A DNA stretch of 64,000 bases from Streptomyces sp. NBC_00370 (GCF_036084755.1 NZ_CP107968.1:186001-250000); one strand, 5' to 3'; shown: positions 42,761 to 51,910, counted from the stretch's first letter. The notes: generated by a model not told the origin, from the sequence alone. Program-made: numbers and translations.

Positions 42761-43264
42761 TCAGGACCGCGCGGTCCGAAACGCGAGATACCGGCTGAAC
42801 GCTTCGTGGCTGTCGGGGGTGAAGCGCCACTCCAGCAGGGCCGACCGCAGCTCCGGCTCGGTCAACCACCCGTGCCAGGCGACCTCATCAGGATCGGCGA
42901 CCACGCTGTCCGACACCACGGCTTCGTGCACGCCGAGCCAGTGCGGACTCAACCCGCTGCGGTTGAGGAACGTGAACAGCAAGTCCGGCAGCACACGAAC
43001 GCCCAGCTCTTCGGCCAACTCCCGGGCGGCGGCCTGTTCATACGACTCACCGACATCCACGGCACCACCGACCACGACCTCGTAGAGCCCGGGGAAGCGC
43101 GACAGGTGCCCCGACCGCCGGTGAACGAGGAACCGCCCACGCTCATCACGACACACCGTCACGGCGACCCGGTGCAGCCAACCCTCCCGGATCGCCTCCC
43201 AGCGGCCGACTACCGCCCCCAACGCACGATCTTGATCGTCGACGCGCTCCACCAGTTCATCCAC
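42761..43264 (-). CDS. NUDIX hydrolase
   Basis: A 167-residue NUDIX hydrolase of the isopentenyl-diphosphate-isomerase-like group. It opens 'VDELVERVDDQDRALGAVVGRWEAIREGWLHRVA' and has the full Nudix box 'GGAVDVGESYEQAAARELAEELG' (~72-94) with all metal-binding Glu residues. It would hydrolyse a nucleoside diphosphate linked to another moiety. GTG 43264 gives the family's usual N-terminus; the frame is open to 43453 with unconserved residues. Confidence 0.82.
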   Translation of the reverse strand: MDELVERVDDQDRALGAVVGRWEAIREGWLHRVAVTVCRDERGRFLVHRRSGHLSRFPGLYEVVVGGAVDVGESYEQAAARELAEELGVRVLPDLLFTFLNRSGLSPHWLGVHEAVVSDSVVADPDEVAWHGWLTEPELRSALLEWRFTPDSHEAFSRYLAFRTARS

Positions 43265-43632
43265 GACGCACACCCTGGCAGAGCCCACTGACAACACCGC
43301 TCCCCCGCGCCCGAGAACAGCACCGAGCGCGCCTGCGCAATGAGCCCGGACGTGGATGACGCGTGTCCTGCACATGTGACCTCTCCTGCTCGGACCCAAG
43401 GAGGCGGGCACGGATGATCCGATCTGCACCTGCCCGCTCGGTCGGTGCGTCACCCCTCACCCGCCCGCCTCTCCCCTAGTCGACGCCGTCCAGCTGCTGG
43501 CGCAACCGCAGGATCCGGGTCGACAAGGCGTGGTAACGGCTGCCTGCTGGTCGCGTTGACCGGAGGGGGGAGCGGTAGATCTGCGGCAACAGCGAACGGC
43601 GGGTTCGTCGTCAACTCCCGGACGGAAAAGCT
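43265..43632. other. Gene-free stretch with a tiny fragment
   Basis: On the - strand, 'RYHALSTRILRLRQQLDGVD' followed by a stop (~43475-43540) looks like the leftover C-terminus of a protein that was not identified. Nothing else was found. Confidence 0.35.
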
Positions 43633-44490
43633 CTAGGTGAGGAATTCGGTCACCGTACGGGTGAACCAGCCGGCGTCTTCCTCGGCGACGAAGTGCCCGG
43701 TGGGGGCAAGCGCGGCCCGTACGTCGTCCCCATGAGGCGCCAGTGCCCGTGCGGTGGCGTCGCCGGACTGGTGAGTGCCGATGGCCAGGACGGGCATGGG
43801 CAGTGGCCGCCGAGCGAGGAGCGCACGGTTCTCGCGTCCGTCCTCCAAGAGGGTCCGGTAGTGCGCGAATCCACCGCGCAGCCGTTCTCGGCCCGTGTAC
43901 GCCTGGGCGTAGGCGGCAAGGTCATCGGCGCTAAAAGTGCCGGGGCTGGACATGGCGGTGAAAGTCGCGGTGATGAACTCCAGTTCGTGGCCGTCGAAGA
44001 GCATCTCGGGCACGTCAGGGGCCATGAAGAACCCGAAGTGCCACATGCCACCCTGGGCGACGTTCATCGCTTCTTCCAGGCCGAGGCCGGGCAGCAGGGC
44101 GTCGACCAGGATCAGGTGAGAGACGTCGTCGGGGTGAGCGGCGGCCCAGGCCAGGGCGACCATCGAACCGATGTCATGGCCGGCCACAGCCGCTGGGCCC
44201 GTCAGGCCCAACCCTGCCAGGATGCCGCGTAGGTCGTGGGCCTGGTTGGTCTTCGTGTAGCCGTCGGCCGGCCTGTCGCTGGCGCCGGTGCCTCGCAGGT
44301 CGGGCACCACGACCGTGTGGGTCTCCGCGAGGGCCGGCATCACGCGCGCCCAGGCGCGCGAGGTCTGCGGCCAGCCGTGGAGCAGGACCAGGACCGGGCC
44401 ATGGCCACCGACAGCCACGGAGAGATGGGTGTCATTGGTGGCAATCCGCTGGACACGGAAGCCGTCAGGAAGCCAGTCGGCGGTGCTCAC
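43633..44490 (-). CDS. Epoxide-hydrolase/dehalogenase-type hydrolase
   Basis: A 285-residue alpha/beta hydrolase with an Asp nucleophile: 'VAGHDIGSMVALAWAA' (Asp ~105), the mark of epoxide hydrolases and haloalkanoate dehalogenases. Other landmarks are 'LVLLHGWPQTSRAWARVM', 'VVVPDLRGTGASDRP', and a terminal His in 'APTGHFVAEEDAGWFTRTV'. It is the last of three genes on the - strand (SDR, epimerase-like, hydrolase), likely under the MarR regulator at 46401. Confidence 0.87.
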   Translation of the reverse strand: MSTADWLPDGFRVQRIATNDTHLSVAVGGHGPVLVLLHGWPQTSRAWARVMPALAETHTVVVPDLRGTGASDRPADGYTKTNQAHDLRGILAGLGLTGPAAVAGHDIGSMVALAWAAAHPDDVSHLILVDALLPGLGLEEAMNVAQGGMWHFGFFMAPDVPEMLFDGHELEFITATFTAMSSPGTFSADDLAAYAQAYTGRERLRGGFAHYRTLLEDGRENRALLARRPLPMPVLAIGTHQSGDATARALAPHGDDVRAALAPTGHFVAEEDAGWFTRTVTEFLT

Positions 44491-44565
44491 GAGAGTTCCC
44501 CTTTCGGGAAGATGAGGTGTGGACGCCTGGAGTGCGTTGGCCCCGTGTGGCCTGCACGACGACAG

Positions 44566-45499
44566 TCACGGCGAACCGTGGCTTCGGGCGCCGGGTCTGG
44601 AGTCGGCGAGCCGGCGCAAGCGGTCTTCGCCGATCATGGACAGCATGTCGGTGTGCTCGGGGTGCCACCCGAATTCCGACCGGGCGCCGACCGCGCGGAT
44701 ACGGCTGGACGCGGCCATGATGAGGGCGCCGAACTCGCCCCACACACCGACAGCTTCCTTCGGGAGTGAGGCTGAGTGCCTGCACACCGAGGTCGTCTGC
44801 GACCTTCTCCGCGATCCAGCGGTTGGGGACCTCTCCCGCGACAGCGTGGTAGATCCCGCCCGCACGCCCCGATTCCAGGGCGAGGGCGAACAGGTGGGCC
44901 ACATCGCCGATGTGGACGTGGCTGTACGTGTTCAGCCCCTGGCCGACGTAGCAGGCCGCCCCCGTCTCGGCGACCGACTGGTAGATCATCGGCAGGTGGC
45001 CGCGGTCCCCCGGGCCCCAGATCAGACCGGGCCGGATGACCATGGCACGCAGCCCCTGTGCGGCGGCGGCCAGGACCGTATTCTCGGCGGCCAGGCGGAA
45101 GTCCGCCAAGGGCTCGACCGTGAACGGATCGTGCTCGGCGAACACGTCCGGGCTCCAGGCCCCCGCGGTGCGTTGCAGGAGCACCCCACTGCCCGAGAGG
45201 AAGACCAGTGTCCGGTCCGTACCGACGAGAGCCCCGGTGAGCTCCTTGATGGCGGCGGTCTCCTGCTCGGGCCCGGCCTGTGCCGCGTAGACGACTGCGT
45301 CAGCACGCAGCGCCGCCTCGACCGTGGCGGACCGGCGCGCGTCCAGATCGCCGGCCACCGGTGCGATACCCCGGTCGGCGAGCGTGATCGCGGCGATGGC
45401 GTTGCGGGCCAGGCCGGTGACGGTGTGCCCGGCCCCGGCCAAGTGCGAGGCGAGGGCGCCGCCGACGAAGCCGGTGGCACCGATGACGAATATGTTCAT
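44566..45499 (-). pseudogene. NAD-dependent epimerase/dehydratase, frameshifted
   Basis: An atypical SDR: 'MNIFVIGATGFVGGALASHLAGAGH', 'LVFLSGSGVLL', 'MVIRPGLIWGPGDRGHLPM' and 'YSHVHIGDVAHLF'. Near 44763 the sequence has one base too many relative to the family (LTPEEAV expected), so the frame changes. The true C-terminus, 'VGVWGEFGALIMAASSRIRA' to 'FGWHPEHTDMLSMIGEDRL', continues in another frame to a stop at 44566. The uncorrected frame instead runs to 44465, into the next gene. The gene is either broken or contains a sequencing error. It is 10 bases downstream of the SDR gene. Confidence 0.75.
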
Positions 45500-45508
45500 G
45501 GCTTGCCC

Positions 45509-46261
45509 TCACGCGGGCAGAGCGCTGAGCTCGCCGCCGTCGGCGAACAGGACGGCGCCGTTGACGTAGGAACTGGCCGGGCCCACCAGGAAGGCGACGA
45601 TCTCAGCGATCTCACGGGGGTCACCGGCACGGCCGCGCGCGTTGGTCTTGTCCAGCATCGCGGTGTGCTCGCCGAGCATCGCCTGTGTGCCCTCGGTGTG
45701 CACGGGCCCGGGTGAGACGGCGTTGACCCGCACTCCTGATCCGCCGAACTCGGTCGCCCAGTACCGGGTGAGGATCTCCGCGCCGGCCTTGGAGGCTCCG
45801 TAGGCGGCGCCGACGGGGGCGGGCATGCGCGCCGCGCTGGAGCCGACGATCACGATGGAGCCGTGGCCGCGCTCGGCCATGCCCGGAGCCAGGGCTCCGA
45901 CCAGGAGGAAAGGGGCCCGGGTGTTGACCGCGACCTGGCGGTCGAAGCTCGCCGCGTCGGTCACCGCGGTCGGAACGAACTCGTACAGCCCGGCGCTGTT
46001 CACCAGGATGTCTACGGCGCCGGCCTCGGACGCCAGACGCAGCGTGTCGGCGGCGTCGGCGAGGTCCGCGGCGACGAAGCGGGCGACACCGCCCTCCTCG
46101 GCTATCTCCTTCACCAGGGCTTCGCCCCGGGCATGGTCCCGTCCGTGCACCACGACCTGCACACCGTGGCGGGCCAGATTCTGCGCGACGGCCTTACCGA
46201 TGCCCGAGGTCGCGCCGGTCACGAGCGCGGTACGGCCCTGCAAAACGCTGCTGCTGTTCAT
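45509..46261 (-). CDS. Short-chain dehydrogenase/reductase
   Basis: A 250-residue classical SDR: 'TALVTGATSGIGKAVAQNLA', 'VVVHGRDHARGEALV' (NADP-type Arg), 'DILVNSAGLYEFVP', 'IVIVGSSAARM' and 'AAYGASKAGAEILT' with YxxxK, followed by 'NAVSPGPVHTEGT' and the closing 'NGAVLFADGGEL'. The substrate is unknown. It is first in a three-gene - strand unit, divergent from a MarR gene with a 25-base palindrome between them. Confidence 0.88.
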   Translation of the reverse strand: MNSSSVLQGRTALVTGATSGIGKAVAQNLARHGVQVVVHGRDHARGEALVKEIAEEGGVARFVAADLADAADTLRLASEAGAVDILVNSAGLYEFVPTAVTDAASFDRQVAVNTRAPFLLVGALAPGMAERGHGSIVIVGSSAARMPAPVGAAYGASKAGAEILTRYWATEFGGSGVRVNAVSPGPVHTEGTQAMLGEHTAMLDKTNARGRAGDPREIAEIVAFLVGPASSYVNGAVLFADGGELSALPA

Positions 46262-46344
46262 CGAACTCGCCCTCGCCAGGTGAATCGGGGGTGTCTGTGC
46301 GGATCACACACCGCGACACCGTTACGCACACCACTATGCACACA

Positions 46345-46369
46345 AGATGTTCTGCTCGCAAGAACATCT
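46345..46369. promoter_or_regulatory. MarR-type operator
   Basis: AGATGTTCT-N7-AGAACATCT has perfect 9-base arms between the divergent SDR (start 46261) and MarR gene (start 46401). Confidence 0.8.
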
Positions 46370-46400
46370 GTCGGTGAGCTGATAGTGCTAGTCTGGCCTC

Positions 46401-46904
46401 GTGAGCAGACCTGGGTCCGAGCAGAAGAAGCCGAGCGGTCAGGCCGAAGAGCTGGCGCTGGACACCGACCTGGGATGGGCGATCCGCCTGGTCTCGTCGG
46501 CGTTCCACCGCGTGGCCGGCGAGTCGGTCGCCGAGCTGCCCGGAGGCCCCCGGGGCTACCTCGTCCTGGCTGCCCTCGCCGCCGGCGATCCGCCCACCCA
46601 GCTCGCCCTGGCCAAAGAGATCAGCCTCGACCGAACCGTGATGACCTACCTGCTCGACGACCTCGAGGCGCACCAGCTGGTGACCCGCCGCCCCGACCCG
46701 CGCGACCGCCGCGCCCGCCAGGTCCTCATCACCGACACCGGCCGCGCCCGCTTCAGTCAGGTCCGGCAAAACCTCGCGGCCGCCGAATCCCGCCTGCTCA
46801 TCGACCTCGACGACCGCGACGCCGAACAGCTGCGCACCCTCCTCTCCCGTGTGGCCCGAACAGCCCAGCGCGATTCGCTCGCTCCGACCGAGGCGGACTG
46901 CTGA
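46401..46904 (+). CDS. MarR family regulator
   Basis: A 167-residue MarR protein with 'GWAIRLVSSAFHRVAGESVAEL', the recognition region 'ALAKEISLDRTVMTYLLDDLEAHQLVTRRPDPRDRRAR' and a C-terminal dimer helix. The wing carries the conserved DPRDRRAR. GTG 46401 follows a weak site. It is probably self-repressing and controls the divergent SDR-epimerase-hydrolase unit through the palindrome at 46345-46369. Confidence 0.88.
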   Translation: MSRPGSEQKKPSGQAEELALDTDLGWAIRLVSSAFHRVAGESVAELPGGPRGYLVLAALAAGDPPTQLALAKEISLDRTVMTYLLDDLEAHQLVTRRPDPRDRRARQVLITDTGRARFSQVRQNLAAAESRLLIDLDDRDAEQLRTLLSRVARTAQRDSLAPTEADC

Positions 46905-47022
46905 CAGCATTCGCGGCCGCGGGGCTTGCGGATGCGCCAAGGACGACGGTGCGAGTCGCCCCGTAGAGCACCGAGCACCTGCTGAATGCCTTCCGATCAC
47001 TGCCGCTGCGATGATGGGGGGC

Positions 47023-47646
47023 ATGTCTGATGCGGAAGTCAAGGTGCCTGCGTCTTCGCGTGGTTATGCGAAGGGGCGGGCGCGCCGTGAGCAAATCGTC
47101 ACGACGGCTGTTGAGGTGTACGCGGACGTGGGCTATCACGGCGCCTCACTGCGGGATATCGCCAAGCGTGCCGGCATCAGTCACGTGGGCCTCCACTACT
47201 ACTTCCCCAGCCGTGAAGCGCTGTTGGCGGCCGTGCTGGAGCGTCGCGACGAGGAGGACACCGCGCGGCTCGGACCGAAGGAGTACTCCCCCACGGCGGC
47301 GGTGCAGCATCTGATCGATCTGGCCGGTCACAATGCCCGGCATCCGGGGATAGTGGAGTTGTATGTGCGCCTCGCGGCGGAGGCGTTCTCCGAGGATCAT
47401 CCCGCCCATCAGTACTTCACGGATCACTACCGGACCACGCGGGAGTACGTGCACCGCGCATTGCGTCAGCTGTCGGAGCAGGGGGCGTTGCGGGAGGGAG
47501 TCGATCCCCGGGTAGCGGCGGCCGGATTCGTTGCGCTGATGGACGGGTTGCAGGTGCAGTGGCTGACGAGCCCGGAGGAAGTGGACATGGCAGCGGTGCT
47601 GCGTTCCCACCTGGACCAACTCCTCAAGGAAACTTCGACGTCGTAG
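47023..47646 (+). CDS. TetR family regulator
   Basis: A 207-residue TetR protein: 'REQIVTTAVEVYADVGYHGASLRDIAKRAGISHVGLHYYFPSREALLAAVLERRD' is the DNA-binding domain (~22-75 in order). The C-terminal domain ends 'MDGLQVQWLTSPEEVDMAAVLRSHLDQL', the TetR_C_6/BetI-like signature. A G-run precedes ATG 47023. Its 3' end overlaps the convergent MATE exporter gene by 23 bases. It may regulate the exporter, although no operator was spotted. Confidence 0.87.
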   Translation: MSDAEVKVPASSRGYAKGRARREQIVTTAVEVYADVGYHGASLRDIAKRAGISHVGLHYYFPSREALLAAVLERRDEEDTARLGPKEYSPTAAVQHLIDLAGHNARHPGIVELYVRLAAEAFSEDHPAHQYFTDHYRTTREYVHRALRQLSEQGALREGVDPRVAAAGFVALMDGLQVQWLTSPEEVDMAAVLRSHLDQLLKETSTS

Positions 47647-48985
47647 CTCCGTGCAGCCGCCGCAGCAACACGAGGGCGACCGCTGCGGTGGCCACTTCGC
47701 CGGCGGCCAGAGCGGTCCAGACACCTGCGGTACCCAGTCGGCCGAGGGCCGCAACCAGGGGAACCTTGATCAGGAGCAGGGTGCCGATGGAGATGAGGTA
47801 CGCGGGCGCCGGGCGGCCCAGCGACTGGGCGTAAGCCGCTACCAGCGGGCCGATTCCGGCGACGGTCATCCCGATCGCGATGACCGGCAGTGCCTGTCCG
47901 GCGGTGGTGATGGTGCCGGCGTCGTTGAGAAACACACCGGCCAGGGGTTTGGCCAGCGCGGCGAGGGCAGCGGCGGTGAACAGTCCGTACAGCCCGGAGG
48001 CGAGGAGGGAGTAGTTGCGGGCTTCGACTGCGCGGCCGGGCAGGCCGCGGCCGATGTTGTAGCCGACGATCGGCTGCAGTCCCTGGCTGATGCCGCTGTG
48101 CGGCATCAGCACGAAGGTCTGCAGGCGGGCGCAGACGGCGTAGGCCGCGAGCGCAGTGGCCGACCCGGCGGCCGCGAGGGTGGCGTTGACGAGAACGGCC
48201 AGGAGCGTGACACCGGTGCCCGCCAGGAACGAGGGCAGGCCTACCCCGAGCAGGGCTCGCAGTGTCGGGCCGTGGGGCAGCAGGTCCCGCAGGCCGACGC
48301 GGTAAGGACGGCGCGTCTGGACGAAGAAGAACCACAGGCTCATTGCCGCGGACACGGCCCCACCGCCGACGGTACCGAGCGCGGCGCCCCGTACACCCAT
48401 GTCGAATCCGAAGATGAGCACCGGGTCCAGGGTGATCTGTACAGCGACGGGCACGAGCCACAGCAGGGTGGAGAACCCCATGCGGCCTTCGGCTCGCACC
48501 AGGCTGGAGAAGCCGGTGGATACCAGGGCCCCGCACAGGAGCACCACGGCGTAGGGGCGGGCGGTTGCGCCCAGTTCGCCGGTGGCCCCGAGCAGGGTGA
48601 GCAGCGGATCCAGGAAGACCAGTCCGAGTACGGTGGTGGCGGCGGCGCAGGCCCAGAACAGGGCGAAGGAGTTGCCCGCCGCACGGGCGGCGGCCCGGTG
48701 GTCTCCCATGCCCAGGGCGCGGGAGACCAGGGAGGCGCCCCCCGCGCCGACAGTGGTGGACACCGCGCCGAGGAGCAGCAGGAGCGGGGCGGCCAGATTG
48801 ACTGCGGCCATGGCGGTGTCGCCCACCCCGCGGGCGACGAACCAGGCGTTGGTAAGAGCGTAGATGCCGTACACGCCGACCGCGGCGGTGGTCTGGGTGC
48901 AGGAGCGCCACAGCAGCCGGCCCACCGGGTCGGTGCCGAGCCGGGTCGTGTGGTCCGCGACGGCCGGCCCCGGTGCGGACGTCAC
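47624..48985 (-). CDS. MATE family multidrug efflux transporter
   Basis: A 453-residue MATE exporter with about 12 membrane segments arranged as two bundles. Segments include 'AAPLLLLLGAVSTTVGAGGASLVSRALG' (the conserved N-lobe start), 'PVAVQITLDPVLIFGFDMGVRGAALGT' (the family's hallmark pair) and 'LQPIVGYNIGRGLPGRAVEA' in the C-lobe. It would export a cationic or antibiotic-like drug in exchange for Na+ or H+. The start overlaps the stop of the phosphotransferase gene by 4 bases (ATGA), so they are translationally coupled. Confidence 0.92.
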   Translation of the reverse strand: MTSAPGPAVADHTTRLGTDPVGRLLWRSCTQTTAAVGVYGIYALTNAWFVARGVGDTAMAAVNLAAPLLLLLGAVSTTVGAGGASLVSRALGMGDHRAAARAAGNSFALFWACAAATTVLGLVFLDPLLTLLGATGELGATARPYAVVLLCGALVSTGFSSLVRAEGRMGFSTLLWLVPVAVQITLDPVLIFGFDMGVRGAALGTVGGGAVSAAMSLWFFFVQTRRPYRVGLRDLLPHGPTLRALLGVGLPSFLAGTGVTLLAVLVNATLAAAGSATALAAYAVCARLQTFVLMPHSGISQGLQPIVGYNIGRGLPGRAVEARNYSLLASGLYGLFTAAALAALAKPLAGVFLNDAGTITTAGQALPVIAIGMTVAGIGPLVAAYAQSLGRPAPAYLISIGTLLLIKVPLVAALGRLGTAGVWTALAAGEVATAAVALVLLRRLHGATTSKFP

Positions 48986-49968
48986 TGGCGGGTGCGGCCG
49001 AGCAGAGCCATGGCTTCGTCGAGGCGGGGTCGCGCCCAGTCGTACTGCTGGGGGTCGCTGTGCCCGCGGTACACGGTCTCGATGACCATGATCAGTAGCA
49101 GGTAGAGGCAGTACAGGCGGCGGCGTGTCTGCTCGGTGTCGGTCAGCTCGTCGTGACCGTAGCCGTGCATGAAGGGTGCCGCGTCGCCGAAGGCGGCCAT
49201 CTGGGTACCGGTGAAGCCGGCCTCGATCAACGGGTCACCGTAGAAGGCGCGTTCGTGGTCGATGACGCAGACGATCTTGCCGTCGCGGACCATGACGTTG
49301 CTGTCCCACAGGTCCCACTCCACCAAGCGGGGTTCGGTGACCTCGTCGAGGCTGTCGGCGTGTGCGGCCACGACGGCGCGCACGGTGTCGTACTCCCAGC
49401 CGATGTCGACGCCACGACGCTCGCCGTCGACGAGTACGTTCTCGATCATCGTGGTGAACGCCTTGCGCCAGGTGGCATGGCCGGGGCCGGCCAGCGGGCC
49501 GAAGTGCTGACCGGGGACGGAGTTGATCTCCCGGTTGAGCACGCCGAGTTGTTCCATCAAGGCATCTCGCTCGGCCGTGGGGAGCGTCTCGGCGATGATG
49601 CCGAGGTTGTCGGCGTCGACGTACGGCATGAAGAAGTAGTCGGCGTCGCACAGTTCGCGGCTCTGGTCGGCGAAGTCGACGGCGGGGACGGGCACGGCGG
49701 TCCGTGTGCTCAGGAGGTCCAGCGTGGTCAGTTCGATCGCCATGGCGCCTTGCTCGTAGGTCATCACCTCCACTGCGGGCGGCGGAGCGATCTTCAGGAC
49801 GATCTCGGCGCCGTCGCGCAGGCGGATGCGGTAGGCGACGTTGAACCAGCCATGCCCCAGCTCGGTCACCCAGCCGTCCCCTGTCGGGACCTGCGCCGCT
49901 CCGTAGGCGCGCTCGATCATGGTGCGCAGCACCTCGGGAGACTGCCTGTTCTTGGTGATGCTCTGCAC
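48982..49968 (-). CDS. Aminoglycoside-phosphotransferase-family kinase
   Basis: A 328-residue APH/choline-kinase-like enzyme. The phosphate loop region 'LGHGWFNVAYRIRLRDGAEIVLKIAPP' contains the ATP Lys. The catalytic loop is 'LVEWDLWDSNVMVRDGKIVCVIDHERAFYGDP', where the usual HGDxxxxN is EWDLWDSN, with the metal Asp in IDHE. It would phosphorylate a small molecule. GTG 49968 has AAGGGA 7 bases upstream; the frame is open further to 50223 without conserved residues. It is coupled by ATGA overlap to the MATE gene, suggesting a modify-and-export pair. Confidence 0.85.
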   Translation of the reverse strand: MQSITKNRQSPEVLRTMIERAYGAAQVPTGDGWVTELGHGWFNVAYRIRLRDGAEIVLKIAPPPAVEVMTYEQGAMAIELTTLDLLSTRTAVPVPAVDFADQSRELCDADYFFMPYVDADNLGIIAETLPTAERDALMEQLGVLNREINSVPGQHFGPLAGPGHATWRKAFTTMIENVLVDGERRGVDIGWEYDTVRAVVAAHADSLDEVTEPRLVEWDLWDSNVMVRDGKIVCVIDHERAFYGDPLIEAGFTGTQMAAFGDAAPFMHGYGHDELTDTEQTRRRLYCLYLLLIMVIETVYRGHSDPQQYDWARPRLDEAMALLGRTRQ

Positions 49969-50317
49969 ACACGTTCCCTTCGTCAAAGGTCGGTGGCGTC
50001 CCTGCGAGGCCGCATGGCGTTCGGTAGGCGTCCACAAATACTTACCACGTGTTAGAAATTTGGCGCCAGTGGATAGGCACGTTGACGCCGACACCCGCCT
50101 GGTCTGGTTCTCCGCCGACGGCTGCCGGGCGACCGCAACGGCTGCCTGGGGGCGCGAGCCCGGCATGTCATGAACTGCCGTACATAACAAGGGTGTTCGT
50201 GGTGCGTCTGTGACAGGAGTCAAGCTTCGTTGTCAGTGGGGACCGCTAGCGTCTAGAACAGCTGCCCGGCCCGTCGGGCACGGACAACCTGTCCAACACC
50301 CATGAGGAGAAGCGCAG
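49969..50317. other. Divergent intergenic region
   Basis: No gene. For the + strand it holds a promoter-like pair at 50230-50259. On the - strand side, an ACCACGTGTT near-palindrome at ~50046-50055 may be a control site for the phosphotransferase. Confidence 0.45.
50230..50259 (+). promoter_or_regulatory. Candidate promoter for discoidin-like gene
   Basis: TTGTCA (50230-50235) and TAGAAC (50254-50259) are 18 bases apart, 58 bases before ATG 50318. Confidence 0.4.
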
Positions 50318-51910
50318 ATGGATCCTGTACGCGTCGATTTCGCCGTCCGCCCCGCCGAGTTGTTGAACGCCGTGGTCCGCCACCAGCGGTGTGTGATCGC
50401 TTCGTCCTACGTCGCGGTGGCGGCCGGGGGCCACCTCACGGTCGAGTTCTCGGTGGACGACGCGGAGGACAACGCGGAGACCGAGTTGCGGATCATGGTG
50501 CTCGGCGCGGCCGTCCCCGTGGACGTCGTACTGAACGACGAGACGGTGACGGCAGGCTTCGTGCTGCCCGACGACGGCGACCCGGGCGGCGTGCGGGAGT
50601 TTGTGCTGAACGTGCCGGGCAAGGTCCTCCAGCCGGGCGTGAACGTCCTGCGCATAGGCAATGCCGGTTCCGAGGCCGACGACGGGGGCGACAACCTGCT
50701 CCGGGTGCGCACGATCACGCTGGACCCTGCCGAGGACGCCGGTCGCGCGGAGCGTGTCCTCGCGGCGAGGACGGGTGCACGGTCGGTCCGCACCTTCGCC
50801 ACCGAGCGGCGCACCCTCGATGCGCCCACCTGGCAGCCGGGGCCGAGCCTGGTGTTCCACCTCGACGGGGGCGAGGGCGAATCCGCGGAATCCGCGACCC
50901 GCCTGTCGTGGCGTACGACCGACGGCGCGGAGTCGGCCGTCGCGTTCCGCAGCGACCTGTCCGGCTTCCACGGCCATTTCCGGGCCGGTGACGGCACCAT
51001 CGGCGAACTGCGGGGCACGCTCACCGAGCGCCGGACCGCCGGGGACGCCCGCACCGGCGTCCCCGGACGGTACTTCGCGACCGAGGAGGAGCACGATGGC
51101 GTGTGGCGGCCCATCGGCCGGCTGTGCCTCCTGCTCGACGACGGCGGTACGGCGGTGGAGCGAGTGACGTGGAGCGACCGCAAGGGCGACGCGACCTCGC
51201 TCACCCTGCGGACAGCCGTCACGGGAACGTCCGCCCCGTCGGCGACCGGCGAGCGCCAGGACGTCACCAAGATGGTGTCCAAGGTGGAGGCCAGCGAGGA
51301 GTTCACGGAGTGGGGCGAGGTCGCGGCCAACCTCCTGCGCAAGGCGAGCGACAAGTGGCTGGCTCACGAGGACTCCGCGGACCTCGAGTTCACCTTCACG
51401 AGCCCTGCCGTGGTCACGGCCTACAGCCTGACCTCCGCCAACGACTGCCAGGAGCGCGACCCGTCGGACTGGCACCTGGAGGGCTCCCACGACGGCAGCA
51501 CCTGGGCACGGCTGGACGCACGGGAGAACGAGAGGTTCAACCGGCGCTTCGACACCAGGGAGTTCTCGTTCTTCAACTCGTCGGGTTACCGGCACTACCG
51601 GCTGCGCATCACCGCCAACTCCGGGGGAGATGAGACCCAGCTGTCCCGCGTGCAGTTCTTCGGCTTCGACGGGGGCGGCACACCCGCGCAGCCCGGCGTC
51701 TCCGACTTCGTCGGCTACCGGCAGCACGCCGGCACGGAACCGGTGGGGTACCGCGGAACGAGCGTCCCGGCCCCCGTCCTCGCGACGGAGCAGGGGAACG
51801 ACGCGGAGGAGGAGCAACTGCTCGCCGCGGACTTCTCCACCACGGCCCAGAACCTGGAAGAAGCGGCCCGCCTCCTGACCCGCCTCACGGAGCACCTCCG
51901 CAACGGGTAG
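50318..51910 (+). CDS. Discoidin (F5/8 type C) domain protein, no signal
   Basis: A 530-residue protein with three parts. Residues ~1-140 form a beta-rich galactose-binding-like domain. Residues ~155-300 form a lipocalin-like beta region ('LVFHLDGGEGESAESATRLSW', 'YFATEEEHDGVWRPIGRLCLLLDDGG'). Residues ~310-450 form an F5/8 type C carbohydrate-binding domain with 'VVTAYSLTSANDCQERDPSDWHLEGSHDGSTW' and 'YRHYRLRITAN'. The C-terminal ~60 residues form a linker and coiled tail. There is no signal peptide or membrane segment, so it is cytosolic or exported by a non-classical route. GGAGAAG precedes ATG 50318. Function is unknown; a lectin-like role is inferred. Confidence 0.78.
   Translation: MDPVRVDFAVRPAELLNAVVRHQRCVIASSYVAVAAGGHLTVEFSVDDAEDNAETELRIMVLGAAVPVDVVLNDETVTAGFVLPDDGDPGGVREFVLNVPGKVLQPGVNVLRIGNAGSEADDGGDNLLRVRTITLDPAEDAGRAERVLAARTGARSVRTFATERRTLDAPTWQPGPSLVFHLDGGEGESAESATRLSWRTTDGAESAVAFRSDLSGFHGHFRAGDGTIGELRGTLTERRTAGDARTGVPGRYFATEEEHDGVWRPIGRLCLLLDDGGTAVERVTWSDRKGDATSLTLRTAVTGTSAPSATGERQDVTKMVSKVEASEEFTEWGEVAANLLRKASDKWLAHEDSADLEFTFTSPAVVTAYSLTSANDCQERDPSDWHLEGSHDGSTWARLDARENERFNRRFDTREFSFFNSSGYRHYRLRITANSGGDETQLSRVQFFGFDGGGTPAQPGVSDFVGYRQHAGTEPVGYRGTSVPAPVLATEQGNDAEEEQLLAADFSTTAQNLEEAARLLTRLTEHLRNG

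Noticed and set aside
50246..51895. A 549-codon - strand frame opposite the discoidin-like gene
   Set aside because: Shadow frame. The + strand protein has clear domain motifs, a ribosome site and a promoter.
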